Assembly (NCBI GenBank): GCA_026075535.2
Contig: AP026539.1
Location: forward strand, 9,672,001 to 9,736,000
Source of the DNA: Tricholoma matsutake
Taxonomy: Eukaryota; Basidiomycota; Agaricomycetes; Agaricales; Tricholomataceae
Reading direction: 5' to 3'
Length of the DNA stretch: 64,000 nucleotides
In this document: positions 31,371 to 41,922 of the stretch, one piece after another
Position numbering within the stretch: position 1 is the stretch's first letter
Layout of the letters: each line of letters starts with the position of its first letter
Translations under genes and position numbers: made by a program
The notes under the pieces: generated by a model
Database searches by the model: none
Told to the model about the DNA's origin: nothing
What the model saw: only the letters and a program-made list of their open reading frames with translations

Positions 31371-33140
31371 CTACATGGACACCCACGACGACCCACCATC
31401 AAGGAGGTCCCAGACAAAGAGGGAGGGCAAGGATTACCATCCTTGCCCAAAGGATTGCAGGCAATCCTCCTAACTGAGGAGGAGTATAAAAATACCCTTG
31501 AAGGAGGGGGGAATAGTATTCCACTGCCAGAAACGGGAAAAAAAACTGATGAAAAGGGGCCAACAATGACAAAAGCCACCGTTGGAAACCCGCCATTGAC
31601 AAAAAGCAGTTCGAGAAATGGCATGAAAGTAGAGTATGATGACCATAATGTACAACACTGCCAGCCAACAGGGCACGCTAACCCTGACGTGCAGTACTGT
31701 CAACCCACATCATCGAAGACCAAGGTTGAGGACCTGGTAACAAATGATGAAGAGGAAGAACCGCTATGAAAAGAGCAGGCATCATACACCGGCTCCAGAC
31801 CATTCAGAGATAGACCAATACCCAAGCCCCAATTCAAGTGGGCACACGATCCACGTATGCCACTGGAATGGAACGAGGTTGTAGCCGCAATGAGGGAGTA
31901 CAAGGGAACCCGGAGTCACCAAACTCAGGGCTCGTACCACAACATGGCTGAAGATGAGATTTCGGAACCAGAGGACTTCCATCACCCAGGATACACGAGT
32001 AGCATACACGTGGATCAGGTGAAAGTTCAGATGGTTACGAGACTACCACTTGGGCAAGAGGACTGGGACCTCAAAAAACTACGAGCTAGATTCAAGAAGC
32101 CCCAATCCATAACCTCCAAACTGAATGCACCTGAAGGTCCACCTGAACCTGCAGTCGACAAAGGCAAGCAGAAGGACACTCGGGAGCCACCTCCTCCCAA
32201 CCAATACTCCCATCTACGTGATCATTGGCACAACGATTACGCCGATATCATGGATGGAGTTTGAGAGGTACTACCACCCTGGCAAGAGGTGAGCCATGAG
32301 ATTCACCTAATCGACGAGAGCAAACGGTACCACTATCACCTACCACAATGCCCGAATGCACTTAGAGACAAATTCTATGTGAAAGTGAATAGATACACTA
32401 ATGCTGGGTGGTGGGAACCCAAGTTGGTGCCCCAAGCGGCACCAATGTTGTGCATGAGAAAGAAAGACAACTGCCTATGAATGGTTATCGATGCATGCCA
32501 ACATAACAAAAACATGGTGAAGGACATAACACCCTTACCAGACCAGGAAGTGATATGAGAGGACATAGCATGAGGAAAGATATGATCAAAAATTGACCTT
32601 TCAGACGCATACGACCAAGTCTGCATACATGCAGAGGATGTGGATAAAACTGCATTTGCAACAATTATGGGCACATATGTTAGCCACATCATGCAACAAG
32701 GGGACTGTAATGCACCAGCCACCTTCCAATGACTCATGATGTCAATATTTTGCGACATCCTTGGGCGTTATGTGCATGTCTACCTCAACGATATATTTGT
32801 GTTCTCGAGTTTGACCAAAGAACATGAGCGTCATTTGAAGGAGGTGTTTGACCATCTAAGGTCCAACACCCTATACCTCAAGTGGTCCAAGTGTGATCTT
32901 TACTCCAAGAGTGTAGATTGCCTGGGTCACGTCATTGACGACAAGGGGATCCACCCCGATATGGGCAAACTAGCCCGCATCGTAGACTGGAGAACCCCCC
33001 ATGATTACAATGACATTCAACAGTTCATAGGCCTGATTAACTATGTGGCAAACTTCTTGCCAGATATCACCACCTACACTGGACCATTCATGGCCATGAT
33101 GCAGAATGGCGTCCACTCCATCACCAGTGCTTTGACATGA
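31371..33140 (+). pseudogene. G3 reverse transcriptase region
   Basis: After a variable linker (31443-32264), RT motifs appear: MVIDACQHNKN, SKIDLSDAYDQV, FATIMGTYVSHIMQQGDCNA, and the connection WSKCDLYSKSVDCLGHVIDD and RIVDWRTPHDYNDIQQFIGL. In-frame TGA codons stand where relatives have Arg (around 32478, 32556, 32571, 32583 and 32731). The catalytic box at 32781-32792 reads Tyr-Leu-Asn-Asp (CTC-AAC) instead of Tyr-Leu-Asp-Asp, so polymerase activity should be abolished. Confidence 0.9.
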
Positions 33141-33780
33141 TTAAGTGTATCTGCCAGAAAACATCAATTATACGTCCCATAGACCCCAAATTGGCTGAAC
33201 CGATATGGCTCATATGTGACGCATCGAACACTGGTGTTGGGGCAATGTATGGACAAGGACTGACATGGCAACAATGTTGGCCTGCAGGATTCATGTCAAA
33301 GAAATTCACGACAGTGCAGCAGAATTATGCTGTCCATGAATTAGAAACCCTGGCAATCCTCGAATCACTCCAACGTTGGGAGGATAAGCTCATTGGGTAT
33401 AAGATCCATGTAATTACAGATCATAAAGCCCTCGAGTTCTTCAAGACGCAGTCAGACATGTCCCATTGTCAATGACGATGGATAGACTACATGTCTTGAT
33501 TCAATTTTGACATCACTTATGTCAAAGGTGATCTCAACAAAGTAGTGGATTGCCTATCCCGATACTATGAGAACAACACCGCAACCAACATATATGAGCC
33601 CCACAAGTATGTACGTGCTGATGTGCATATAGACCCTGAAGGGGACAATCTACTGGGGCCTAGGTTCCAAGAAATAATTGGCCAAAAATTGAGCTACAAG
33701 CAATATGGGCCAGTGAGCACAGGCAAAGCCAGTGTATACAGGACCATATCCACGAGCGCGACCTCGAGGCACAACTCATG
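33137..33780 (+). pseudogene. G3 RNase H and linker
   Basis: PIWLICDASNTGVGAMYGQG, NYAVHELETLAILESLQRWE and ITDHKALEFFKTQSDM show the RNase H fold with D, E and D residues. TGA stops lie at about 33474 and 33498. The C-terminal DVVDxLSR-type end (VVDCLSRYYENN) is visible at 33545. Confidence 0.88.
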
Positions 33781-35241
33781 GAGGAATCCGATGTCGGGGA
33801 CCATATGATCCCAGACCAAGAATCTGTCAATGAGCCCAATGAGAGTATTACATTGGGGGACTCGCTATTCCAGCGCTACCCAAATAACAAGCCAGAGTAC
33901 CTGGAGGATAACCACTTCCTCCAGGCAGTCAAGGCAGGTTATGTCCACAATGAGTTCTTCAAACTAATCAAGGAGAAGCTGCGAGACTACAACGGCTTCT
34001 TCCTATGTGAAGGACTCATCTGGACAACAAACCCACATGGCGATCCAGTGGTGTGTATGCCACAGGACCGTGGCATCCTAACCCAACTGATTGACCAAGC
34101 ACATAACGGGCTGGGTCACTATGGTGCCCAACGTACCACCAAGTACCTTCGACGATGGTACTGGTGGCCACAGATGGGAAAGGACCTCCACGAATTTTGT
34201 GCATTGTGTGAGGCTTGCACCCATGCGAAGGGTTCGACGAAGAAACCAATGGGTAAATTGCACCCATTAACCATCCCCACAAAACCTTGGGATTCGATAG
34301 GAATGAAATTTATAGGCCCCTTCCCCAAATCCAAGGGATTTAATTACCTGTGGGTAATCATATGCAGGATGACAAGTATGGTACACCTCATCCCAGTACA
34401 TATGAAAATGACAGCAACGGACCTCTCTTGGATATACCGCAGAGAGATTGTTCACCTGCATGGGCTTCCCAGCTCGATCGTAAGTGATCAAGACTTGAAG
34501 TTCACATCGAAGTGGTGGAGGGAACTCCATAGGATATTAGGTGCTAAGCTCCTAATGTCTACGTCATTCCATCCCCAAACTGATGGCCAAACAGAATGCA
34601 CAAATCGTAATGTCGGCCAGATCTTTCGAACTGTAGTATGGCACGACCAGAAGGACTGGGTAGACTGGGTCGACATGACGGCTGAAGCCCATGACTCGAT
34701 CATCAAGGCAAGGGTCTTCCAGACTCAAAACACTAATACACATCAAAGAAAGGAACCCACAATATTGCCAGGCGATCTCATGTACCTCTCCACAAAGAAT
34801 CTGAACCTACCCAAGGGCAGGGCGAGGAAACTCTGCCCTAAGTACGTAGGTCCCTACAAAGTTGCAAAAGCCGACTTGAGCAACTCTACGTACACGCTAG
34901 AGCTGCCAGCGGCACTACAGGAATGAAGAATCATTCCTAAATTTCACATAACTCTGTTAAGGCTGTACATAGCATCATCAGATGCTCTGTTCCCTAACTG
35001 AGCCCACCCAGAGCCATACAATTTTGGTGTGGCTGACGACCATGAGTGGTTCATTGATGAAATCCTAGGGCATCATTGGGAAAAAGGAACCAAGCTCGAG
35101 AACCTCAAGTTTGAGGTCCATTGGAGCTTGGGAGACACAATGTGGGAGTCCTACAAGAACTGTAAGGACTTGGAGGCACTCGACCGTTACCTGGAGGTGC
35201 ATGGCGTCCAATGCCCTGCACAACTAGCCAGGAGAAGGTAA
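33778..35241 (+). pseudogene. G3 integrase and chromodomain
   Basis: 382 open codons with an HHCC finger (HNGLGHYGAQRTTKYLRRWY, CALCEACTHAK) and core. The first catalytic position is SIGMKFIGPFP, where relatives have MDF; the second (VSDQDLKF) and third (HPQTDGQTE) are present. After TGA codons at 34924 and 35000, a chromodomain-like end follows (EWFIDEILGHHW, FEVHWSLGDTMWESYKNCKD; 35029-35241). The missing first Asp implies an inactive enzyme. Confidence 0.88.
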
Positions 35242-35455
35242 TCCACGGTGGGCACGAGCTTGGAGTTGTGACCACTAACGGACTAATGGTGGCAGTGTCA
35301 TGATACAACTATACACAACAAAACTTAAACTCAGAATTAGCATTAACAATCACGTGCAAGTTGAAACCCAAAAAACTTCGGACTTCAAATCCCATGCCTA
35401 CACTTCACACACTTTCCGCCACCTTACCAAAACACCACAACTCAACACCACCAAC

Positions 35456-38450
35456 ATGTCTCGTGAATACTACAGCAACGTCTCCCAGGCTTCTACCCAT
35501 GGGAACCCTCAAAACTCGACCCCTGGAATGAGCTCTGGAAGGGGGGGAAGGGCATATCAGGTGCCACAACCACCCACCCAGCAGCAGCAGCAACAACAGC
35601 AGCATTTCAACCAACAGCAGCCACCAACCCTCCCCAATTTCGGACAGGGATTCATAACTTATGCGAATCCCCCAATGATGGGAGGGTTTGGAAATGCCTC
35701 GCTGCCTCCCTACTACGCTGGAGGATATGCACAGGGATCCACGTACACACTGCTCGGCGGGCCCCAGAATCAACCAATCCTGTCTATGGGGTGGGGCAAA
35801 CCCAGCCTGATCGCACTGCCCCTACGACTTACACGTTCTGAGCCTAGTCGACGACACGATGAGGTAATGGACGTGGATGACCCTGCCCTGCCTCAGCAAA
35901 GCTGGGCATGTCAAGGACGTGCTAGGCATTCAAGGAGAGACAAAGCTCACCAACCTCCCCAACCTACTCGCCAGGGAGGGTCTATTCAACCTGCCCAGAC
36001 AAAAGGAAAAGGCAAGACATGGGCAATGGAGGAGGAGTTAGTCGAGCAGGAACAGGAAGAACATGTTGATCAGCTGGATGAGCTACTCCATCGGCTTGAC
36101 AGAGCTGATGTAGACCCCAGTCTTGTTGACTTCCTAGAGGGAGACGGTCTCATGCAAGTAGTCATTGGGTGACTACTTGACACAATTGACAGCCTCTGGG
36201 ACAAACTCGAGAAGGCGAAGCAGGCACAATGAGATGCAGAAACACACCTCATATGAGCCACACACAAACACCCTGCATCCCCCCATCGTGATGATGTAGA
36301 TGACACTGTTCATCAACAGAAACGTAAACGCAGCATCGACAATGGTGGGGTATCGACCACCCAACTGTCTGAAGCACTCAAACCAGCACAAGAGGCCCAT
36401 CCTCGCCCACAATGAGCACAAGAGCCTCTGGAATCTGCTCCTGAAGCCGCACTGCATGAGCCCCACATCGAGGAGGCACCTAAGGAGGATGAGGCTACCA
36501 AACCTCCTCCCCCAAAGGCCTTGACTAGGAAACTTAGACGAGGGGAGGGACAAGCTCCAGTACCCACCATGTATGTCATGCCTACCGCTCTTCCCTGTGT
36601 GCCCACTCCTCCCATTGATATGTCACCAGAGCAACCCCTCCTGTCAGAGACAATCAATGACTCAGTCAACGATGACAAGTGGAGGCAGGACTTGTGGGAC
36701 CTGATAGAGGGCGAGACTAAGCAGCAGGTGGAACAACGGCTCACTCATAACCACAAGATTAAGAAAGAGCATGATAAGAAACTGAAGAATAAGGGAAAGA
36801 ACATTGAGGAGGAGATACACCGACAACAAGTCGCAACCAGGGCGGGTGCCAGATGGCCTAGGGGTGGTGACAGTTGGCCAGTTTCCGGAACATAACAATG
36901 CATTCCATGGAATGCTGGCCCGGCACTTTTACCACTCCCCCTCCCCAAATCGTGTCCTCGCAGGGAACACAGCAGCGAGGGCAGCGAGGGCAGAAATGGA
37001 CGGCGTGATGTTGTACACCCCTGAGGACAACCGTTGGCTGTACTACGTGGTGAGGTGTGGCCTCCCCATGAATCCCCAGGAAGTGCACGACCTCGCAGCC
37101 CTCATTGCCAACCCCTGCAAACTTGCCATCGATCATGCAGAGGGCTTCCTACTGTTAGGCGAACTACGACGGCTGGCATCCCTCTGCTCGCATCGTCGAT
37201 GGGACTGAGCGATGCTAATGGCACTGGAGGATGACTACCGCCCCTCCCACTTAACTCCTCCCTTCGTGAAGGGTCACCCCGTCTGGGCTCACAAATGCAT
37301 CCCCCATGACACATCATCATGGACTCTCACTGGCCCTCGCCACAACAATCCAGGTCTGGCTGCCCCCAATGCTGACCAACCGTTCATGCTGGCTGACTGG
37401 GCACAATACATATTGTATCATGGACGCCCCGGGACCCCCAACCAATTCATCAGTGTGGCCTTTAACTATGCCCTCCAGGTTCACTATCACAGTGTCTTTG
37501 GGTTCCAACTGGCGTGGGCACTGTGCCCCACATCCACCTCTGGTTGGGCATCGTTCATCTGCCACTTTGCTGGCATTGTCACGGTACCTGGCCACTATGC
37601 TGAGTATCTCGCAGACTCATTGACGCAGGCCCCCTCCATTGAACCCTTCATTTCCCCTCCTGGGTCAGTCACCCTGACATGGATGGACTTTGGAGAGTGT
37701 TGGGGCCCTGAACTCACCACCAACAAAGTCCTGGCTACCCTGGCCACCAACCACATTCCTCTCACCTGGGTGGACCACACCTATATCTATGGCCTCCACT
37801 ACCTCAACCATCACTACAACCACTCCCCCAAAGCTGAGGTGAACTACCAGGATGTGGACAATGAACACATCCACGGGTTGGGTGTGCATGGCCTGCCCCC
37901 AGCCATTCCTGAGTGGGACAGGTGGTATACCCCGACAGCGGAGGACGTGGGTCAAATCCACATGCTGCGAACCACCGAGGAGGACCACGACCACTACTGC
38001 CTTGATGACAGCCACAACTGGTTACTAGTGGGGGAAGACCCCCACATCAGCCAACTCTTTGCCCGATGTGCTGCCGATGACCCTATTGTGGAGTGGGAGC
38101 CCTCAGCACGACCTACGACTGAGGACAAGGAAATGGGAGAACTGACTGCAGGCCCAACCACCTCCACCGAGGTACTGCCATCCACGGAGAAGATAGACCT
38201 AGATGAAGAGAATGGCTGCCCCTGTCACAACCACACTCACCATCATCCCTTTTTGTGTCACACCCCACTACCTAACTTGCTGCCTTCACCACCGCCAACA
38301 TACAGAGGACTGATATGGTTGGGTCCTAATGGCCCACCCATGGTTCTTATCTCTTATTATATGGACTATTATATGGACAATTACCTACAATCATTCCTTT
38401 ACTTTTCTCACTCTCCTTTACTTTACTTAGATTGCAACAAGCAATCTCAA
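35456..38450 (+). pseudogene. Unrecognised Gln-rich multidomain ORF
   Basis: ATG 35456 follows a CAACACCACCAAC leader that looks like a fungal start context. The N-terminus is Gly/Gln/Pro-rich (QQQQQQQQ at about 35581-35605; GGFGNASLPPYYAGGYAQGS), then an acidic stretch (VEQEQEEHVDQLDELLHRLD), a charged coiled segment (LTHNHKIKKEHDKKLKNKGK) and a large folded-looking region of about 450 residues, rich in Trp, His and Tyr (FHGMLARHFYHSPSPNRVLA, LYTPEDNRWLYYVVRCGLP, FQLAWALCPTSTSGWASFIC). It is broken by TGA at 36170, 36230, 36254, 36413 and 37206 and one frameshift near 36860. The C-terminal end is unclear. No known domain recognised; probably transposon-associated because a purine tract and LTR start follow. 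Confidence 0.6.
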
Positions 38451-38604
38451 AAGGGGGCATGTAACAAAACTTGTTTATACTTACTTGTACCCCTGGCACA
38501 TTCCTTATTTGGTACCGGTTTAGTATTAGGTAACAACCTTTCTTACACTACTACCATACCTACAGCAATACCATTTGGTCAAGCTCTGGGACTGCATAAA
38601 GGAC
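38450..38604 (+). repeat. Polypurine tract and truncated LTR start
   Basis: AAAAGGGGGCA (about 38450-38460) directly followed by TGTAACAAAACTTGTTTATAC looks like a polypurine tract and LTR boundary. The LTR is cut at about 38605 by the G4 LTR. It could belong to G3, to the element carrying the Gln-rich ORF, or to both. Confidence 0.5.
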
Positions 38605-39423
38605 TGAACCTTTACAATCATCAAGAAACTACGAGTGACATCAGGTGCCACATTCATTATCTAAATGGTGGAATACCCTGTGCCAGGGAGTATTCCAACT
38701 CATGCTCAAACCTGCTGATAGTAGGTCAGCCTTGTTCCAAGTCCCTATTGCATACAGAACCACTGGACGGATTATTGTGACACTTAGCACAGTTTATACA
38801 CAAAGGACAGTCTCCTTTTAATTCTTTCCCTTTATTACTCCTTCATCATATGATATATCTCTTTCTTGTTCAGATTCCAGTCTCATTTTGGCCTCGTGTT
38901 TTAACTCATATCTTTTGCCTCATGTTCTACACATGTTTCTTATACCATTTTAGGAAGTTTCTCTTAAAACATATAAAACTCAGTAGTATCTACTTGGGAA
39001 TACAAGAAATCGTCTTCACTCTAAGCTTCTACGAGTTTTCTCAATTGACGAGAAACCTCTGTGACCATTGTCATCTTCGATCCTCTTATCGTTAGCACTA
39101 GTAACCACTCTGACAGTTCCTAGCCATTGGCTATAACCTTCGTATACTATTGATCCACCAAAAGTCCTTATAATTCACACATTGACCCTCAACGATAAAC
39201 ATCGTTTGCCATTGATCTCATTGATCTTCTTCAATATTGATCGATACTCTATCGGACCATGCCAAACACCTTCCTCTCTTATAGAACTACCTTTATGACT
39301 AGTACCAACTAGTTGTCTTCCCATTGGTCGGACCACGAACATTCAGAACATCTCACACCCTTCCTCTGACTTGTGCAAATATCATCAGCAGTTTTGGTGG
39401 TTTTCCCAGGTTGAGTATCATCA
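38605..39423 (+). repeat. G4 5' LTR, 5'-truncated
   Basis: Matches 51000-51854 (GTGGAATACC...GAGTATCATCA). The following TTTTTGGAGCCCACCGTGAG (39424-39443) is a plausible primer-binding region. Confidence 0.82.
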
Positions 39424-39761
39424 TTTTTGGAGCCCACCGTGAGGGATTCTGAATCATTTCATTGTCAAACCAATCTTGACTTCCTTGGCTTAGGCCAACA
39501 ACACAACCTAGAAACCTTCATATTGATACTTGCCACACCTTCGAATCTCTTGAACAATTGAGGTCTTTACACTCCCCCCCCCAATCCGAGCAGACTCTGC
39601 TTGGACACTCGGACAGTCTCAGGACTGTCCGAGGACTTTGCTCGGACTTTGCTCAGACTTCTTTGGCTGAAAGTCCTGCCAAACTAAATGTCCAGTCCAA
39701 GCTGAGTCCAAGCTGAGTCCTCGGACTGTCCGAGTTGCTTATATAATTGACTGAAAAATCA

Positions 39762-39844
39762 GTGGCTACCACAGGGATTGAACCCTCATAGTCACATGAT
39801 AAAGTACAATTAAGTCAGCAATATAACAGTTAGGCTAAAGCTTC
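39762..39844 (-). other. tRNA-like module, left end of A
   Basis: Minus strand: A-box-like TAGCCTAACTG (39827-39837) and B-box GGTTCAATCCC (39774-39784), in the right order and distance for an internal Pol III promoter. TCATGTGA lies between. Cloverleaf pairing is only partial, so it is tRNA-derived rather than a functional tRNA. Confidence 0.65.
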
Positions 39845-39980
39845 ATTACAGACAGGTAGTTATATCTCTCTATGTACTGCCTGGCTGTGATGACAAATCA
39901 ACACAGCTGCATCATCAACAATGCTGGCAATGGTGCCACCTCCTCCTTACCTCCTACCCCAATAACCAACAATGGGAACA

Positions 39981-40010
39981 AGCCCAAATGATGGCATTGT
40001 CGTTTGGGCT
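39981..40010. repeat. GCCCAAA hairpin A1
   Basis: AGCCCAAATGA...TCGTTTGGGCT inverted repeat, ending 5 bp before the donor of the intron-like segment at 40016. Confidence 0.8.
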
Positions 40011-40015
40011 CACTT

Positions 40016-40078
40016 GTAAGTCTTTTTTTACATGATTTTTGTTGTTTTGTTTAACTAACTGAATTTTCCTTATGATAG
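40016..40078 (+). other. Intron-like segment A-i1
   Basis: GTAAGT donor, TTAACTAAC branch-like motif, TATGATAG acceptor, 63 bp. Confidence 0.65.
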
Positions 40079-40164
40079 GTTTTATCTATGTTATAACGAC
40101 ACCACAGCCTCAAAACCACGACAACGGCTGACACAGCCACCACCCTAGGTCCCAGAACCACCGC

Positions 40165-40185
40165 CGCAAGCAACTGCTTGCAGGG
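40165..40185. repeat. Short palindrome A-p1
   Basis: CGCAAGCAACTGCTTGCAGG: AGCA-N2-TGCT core with paired flanks. It is followed by GGTGGGAATGGGT. Confidence 0.8.
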
Positions 40186-40349
40186 TGGGAATGGGTACAA
40201 CTGCAAAACAGCAAGATGATGGCGATGCTGACTTGGCCGAATGGAACAACAATGCAACGAGGCGACTGGAGACAACTGGGACTGGGAGATGGAATGACGA
40301 GGGGCCAAGCAGGAAACAATGAAAGGAAGGCAAAGCAAACGAAGAAAAG

Positions 40350-40381
40350 GCCCAAGAGACGTCATTTGATGTCTCTTGGGC
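40350..40381. repeat. GCCCAAGAGAC hairpin A2
   Basis: GCCCAAGAGACGTCA...TGATGTCTCTTGGGC, an almost perfect inverted repeat lying 5 bp upstream of the next intron-like donor. Confidence 0.85.
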
Positions 40382-40386
40382 TGTTG

Positions 40387-40431
40387 GTAAGTTTTTTTTT
40401 CTTGTTTTTGTTACTAACAAACTTTTTTTAG
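40387..40431 (+). other. Intron-like segment A-i2
   Basis: GTAAGT, perfect TACTAAC branch motif, T7AG acceptor, 45 bp. A textbook fungal intron by sequence. Confidence 0.75.
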
Positions 40432-40485
40432 GTATTATCTAGTACTGCTGACGACGACGATGATGACGAGCACTCAGTACCACTG

Positions 40486-40686
40486 CCATGAGCAGCTGCT
40501 CATGGGGTGGGAATGGGTGCAACTTCGACAAGAATGGCTACTCATGCCCACCACGCAGGACAGGACACACCACCTGCCTCCAGCCTCACAAGCAACTGCT
40601 CGTGGGGTAGATGGTGCATGGAATGATGACGATGGCATGGAATGATGACAGCACCCACTCCAGCCCTATGAGCCACTGCTCGTAGG
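40486..40686. repeat. Three short palindromes A-p2 to A-p4
   Basis: CCATGAGCAGCTGCTCATGG (40486-40505), CACAAGCAACTGCTCGTGG (40587-40605) and CTATGAGCCACTGCTCGTAG (40666-40685), about 80-100 bp apart, each followed by GGTGG or GGTAG. Arm changes are often compensated on the other arm. Confidence 0.8.
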
Positions 40687-40724
40687 GTGGATGTTGGGTG
40701 GAACGATGACGATTAGGGTCCTAG

Positions 40725-40781
40725 GTAAGTTTTTTTTTTCTTTTCTCATTTCATTTTTCGATCCTAACTAACTTTTTATAG
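40725..40781 (+). other. Intron-like segment A-i3
   Basis: GTAAGT, CCTAACTAAC, TTTTTATAG, 57 bp. Confidence 0.72.
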
Positions 40782-40833
40782 TTACAAACTACTACTGGCG
40801 ATGACAATGACAATGACACCACCACCACCACTG

Positions 40834-41099
40834 CTGCAAGCCCCTGCTCGCAGGGTGGAAGGTGAGGGGGAAGAGATGAGGGGGAAGGAGACGAGAGGGA
40901 AGGGAGACGAGAGGGAAGGGAGACGAGAGGGAAGGGAGATGACGACGAGAGTGGGGACACCCATGATGACACCCACCCCATGCCTACAAGCATCTGCTTG
41001 TGGGGTGGTTCGGGGGGGAGAAGAATGGGGACAGGAGAGCAAGACGGCCAGGGGACGACCTGGGGAGAGATGAACACCGCCACGAGCAACTGCTCGTGG
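40834..41099. repeat. Three short palindromes A-p5 to A-p7
   Basis: CTGCAAGCCCCTGCTCGCAG (40834-40853), CTACAAGCATCTGCTTGTGG (40983-41002) and the perfect-armed CCACGAGCAACTGCTCGTGG (41080-41099). Between them is a GAGGGAAGGGAGAC purine array (40860-40940). Confidence 0.8.
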
Positions 41100-41305
41100 T
41101 GGGTGTTTTTAATTTATTTTTATAATTGATAGTTACAGCCCCCTCCCCTCGAGCTTGCGAGGGGAGGGCTTAGTATTATACATATTAATTACCCATATTA
41201 ATTACCCCTCGCACAGATGCAAGGGGGTCAATTTAATAATCTATTCATGATATATAACAAATTAGATTTCAGTAAGAAATAGATATAATGTATGTAACTT
41301 TAAAT

Positions 41306-41396
41306 GACTACTTGGCTTAAGTGGTAGAGTGTGCATGTTTTGTTGTCATGTGATTGCTAGTCCAGAAGGCTGTTGGTTCAATTCCTGCTGTGCACA
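41306..41396 (+). other. tRNA-like module, right end of A
   Basis: A-box-like TGGCTTAAGTGG (41313-41324) and B-box GGTTCAATTCC (41375-41385), with TCATGTGATTG between. It faces outward, mirror to the left module. Confidence 0.68.
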
Positions 41397-41922
41397 CATC
41401 ATTTTGTGAGACTTATAAGACTTTCTCTAAGACTGGAACTCGGACTTTACTTGGTCAGTACTTTAAAAGGTGTAAATAAATGCACAATTGATGTTGTCTG
41501 AGCAAAGTCTGAGTGCAGTCTGAGTGCAGTCCTCAGACTTTACTCGGACAACTAGGACAGTCTGAGTGTCCGAGCAGAGTCCAAGCAGAGTCCGAGTGAA
41601 GTCCTCGGACAGTCCGAGTGAAGTCCTCGGACAGTCCGAGTGAAGTCCTCGGACAGTCCGAGTGTCCAAGTGTATCTGAGCGGAGTCTGCTCGGACTGGG
41701 GAGTGTAAAGTACTGGAACAATCAGGAGATATTCTAATTCCTGTTTCCGAAGCAGAATCTACTCATCATAGACTATTCCCCTCACCTATTTCATCACCTT
41801 CAACATCATCATCTACTTCTTCGTCCTCATCATCAACCTCTTCATTCATTCTTCCAACAACTTTGACACCTCTACCATCCTTCACCCAAGTCTAAACCCC
41901 TACCCCTAGAGTCATCGCATTC

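Larger units (their letters stand above)
30441..35290 (+). mobile_element. Ty3/Gypsy chromovirus G3, 5'-truncated
   Basis: Contains the end of gag, protease, RT, RNase H, integrase and chromodomain in order, without an identifiable 5' LTR. The coding frame moves twice (frame changes near 33140 and 33780). Premature stops are again mostly TGA. The sequence AATGGTGGCAG at 35283-35293 followed by TGTCATGATAC may be the polypurine tract and 3' LTR start, but no second LTR copy was found to prove it. Confidence 0.85.
39560..41715. mobile_element. hAT-like non-autonomous element A
   Basis: 2,156 bp between 8-bp target duplications GAACAATT (39552-39559) and GAACAATC (41716-41723). The terminal inverted repeats share CTTTACACTCCCC and continue imperfectly through TCCGAGCAGACTC. 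Subterminal arrays of CGGACAGTCCGAG-like words occur at both ends (39600-39735, 41500-41695). Inside lie two outward-facing tRNA-like modules, seven short palindromes, two GGGC hairpins and three intron-like segments. No transposase is encoded. An 8-bp TSD fits hAT, but also other superfamilies such as Zisupton/KDZ, so the class is tentative. Confidence 0.85.

Noticed and set aside
38605..39423. Independent gene in the AT-rich ORF at 38850-39095
   Set aside because: It lies wholly inside the G4 LTR, and related LTR copies do not keep the frame.
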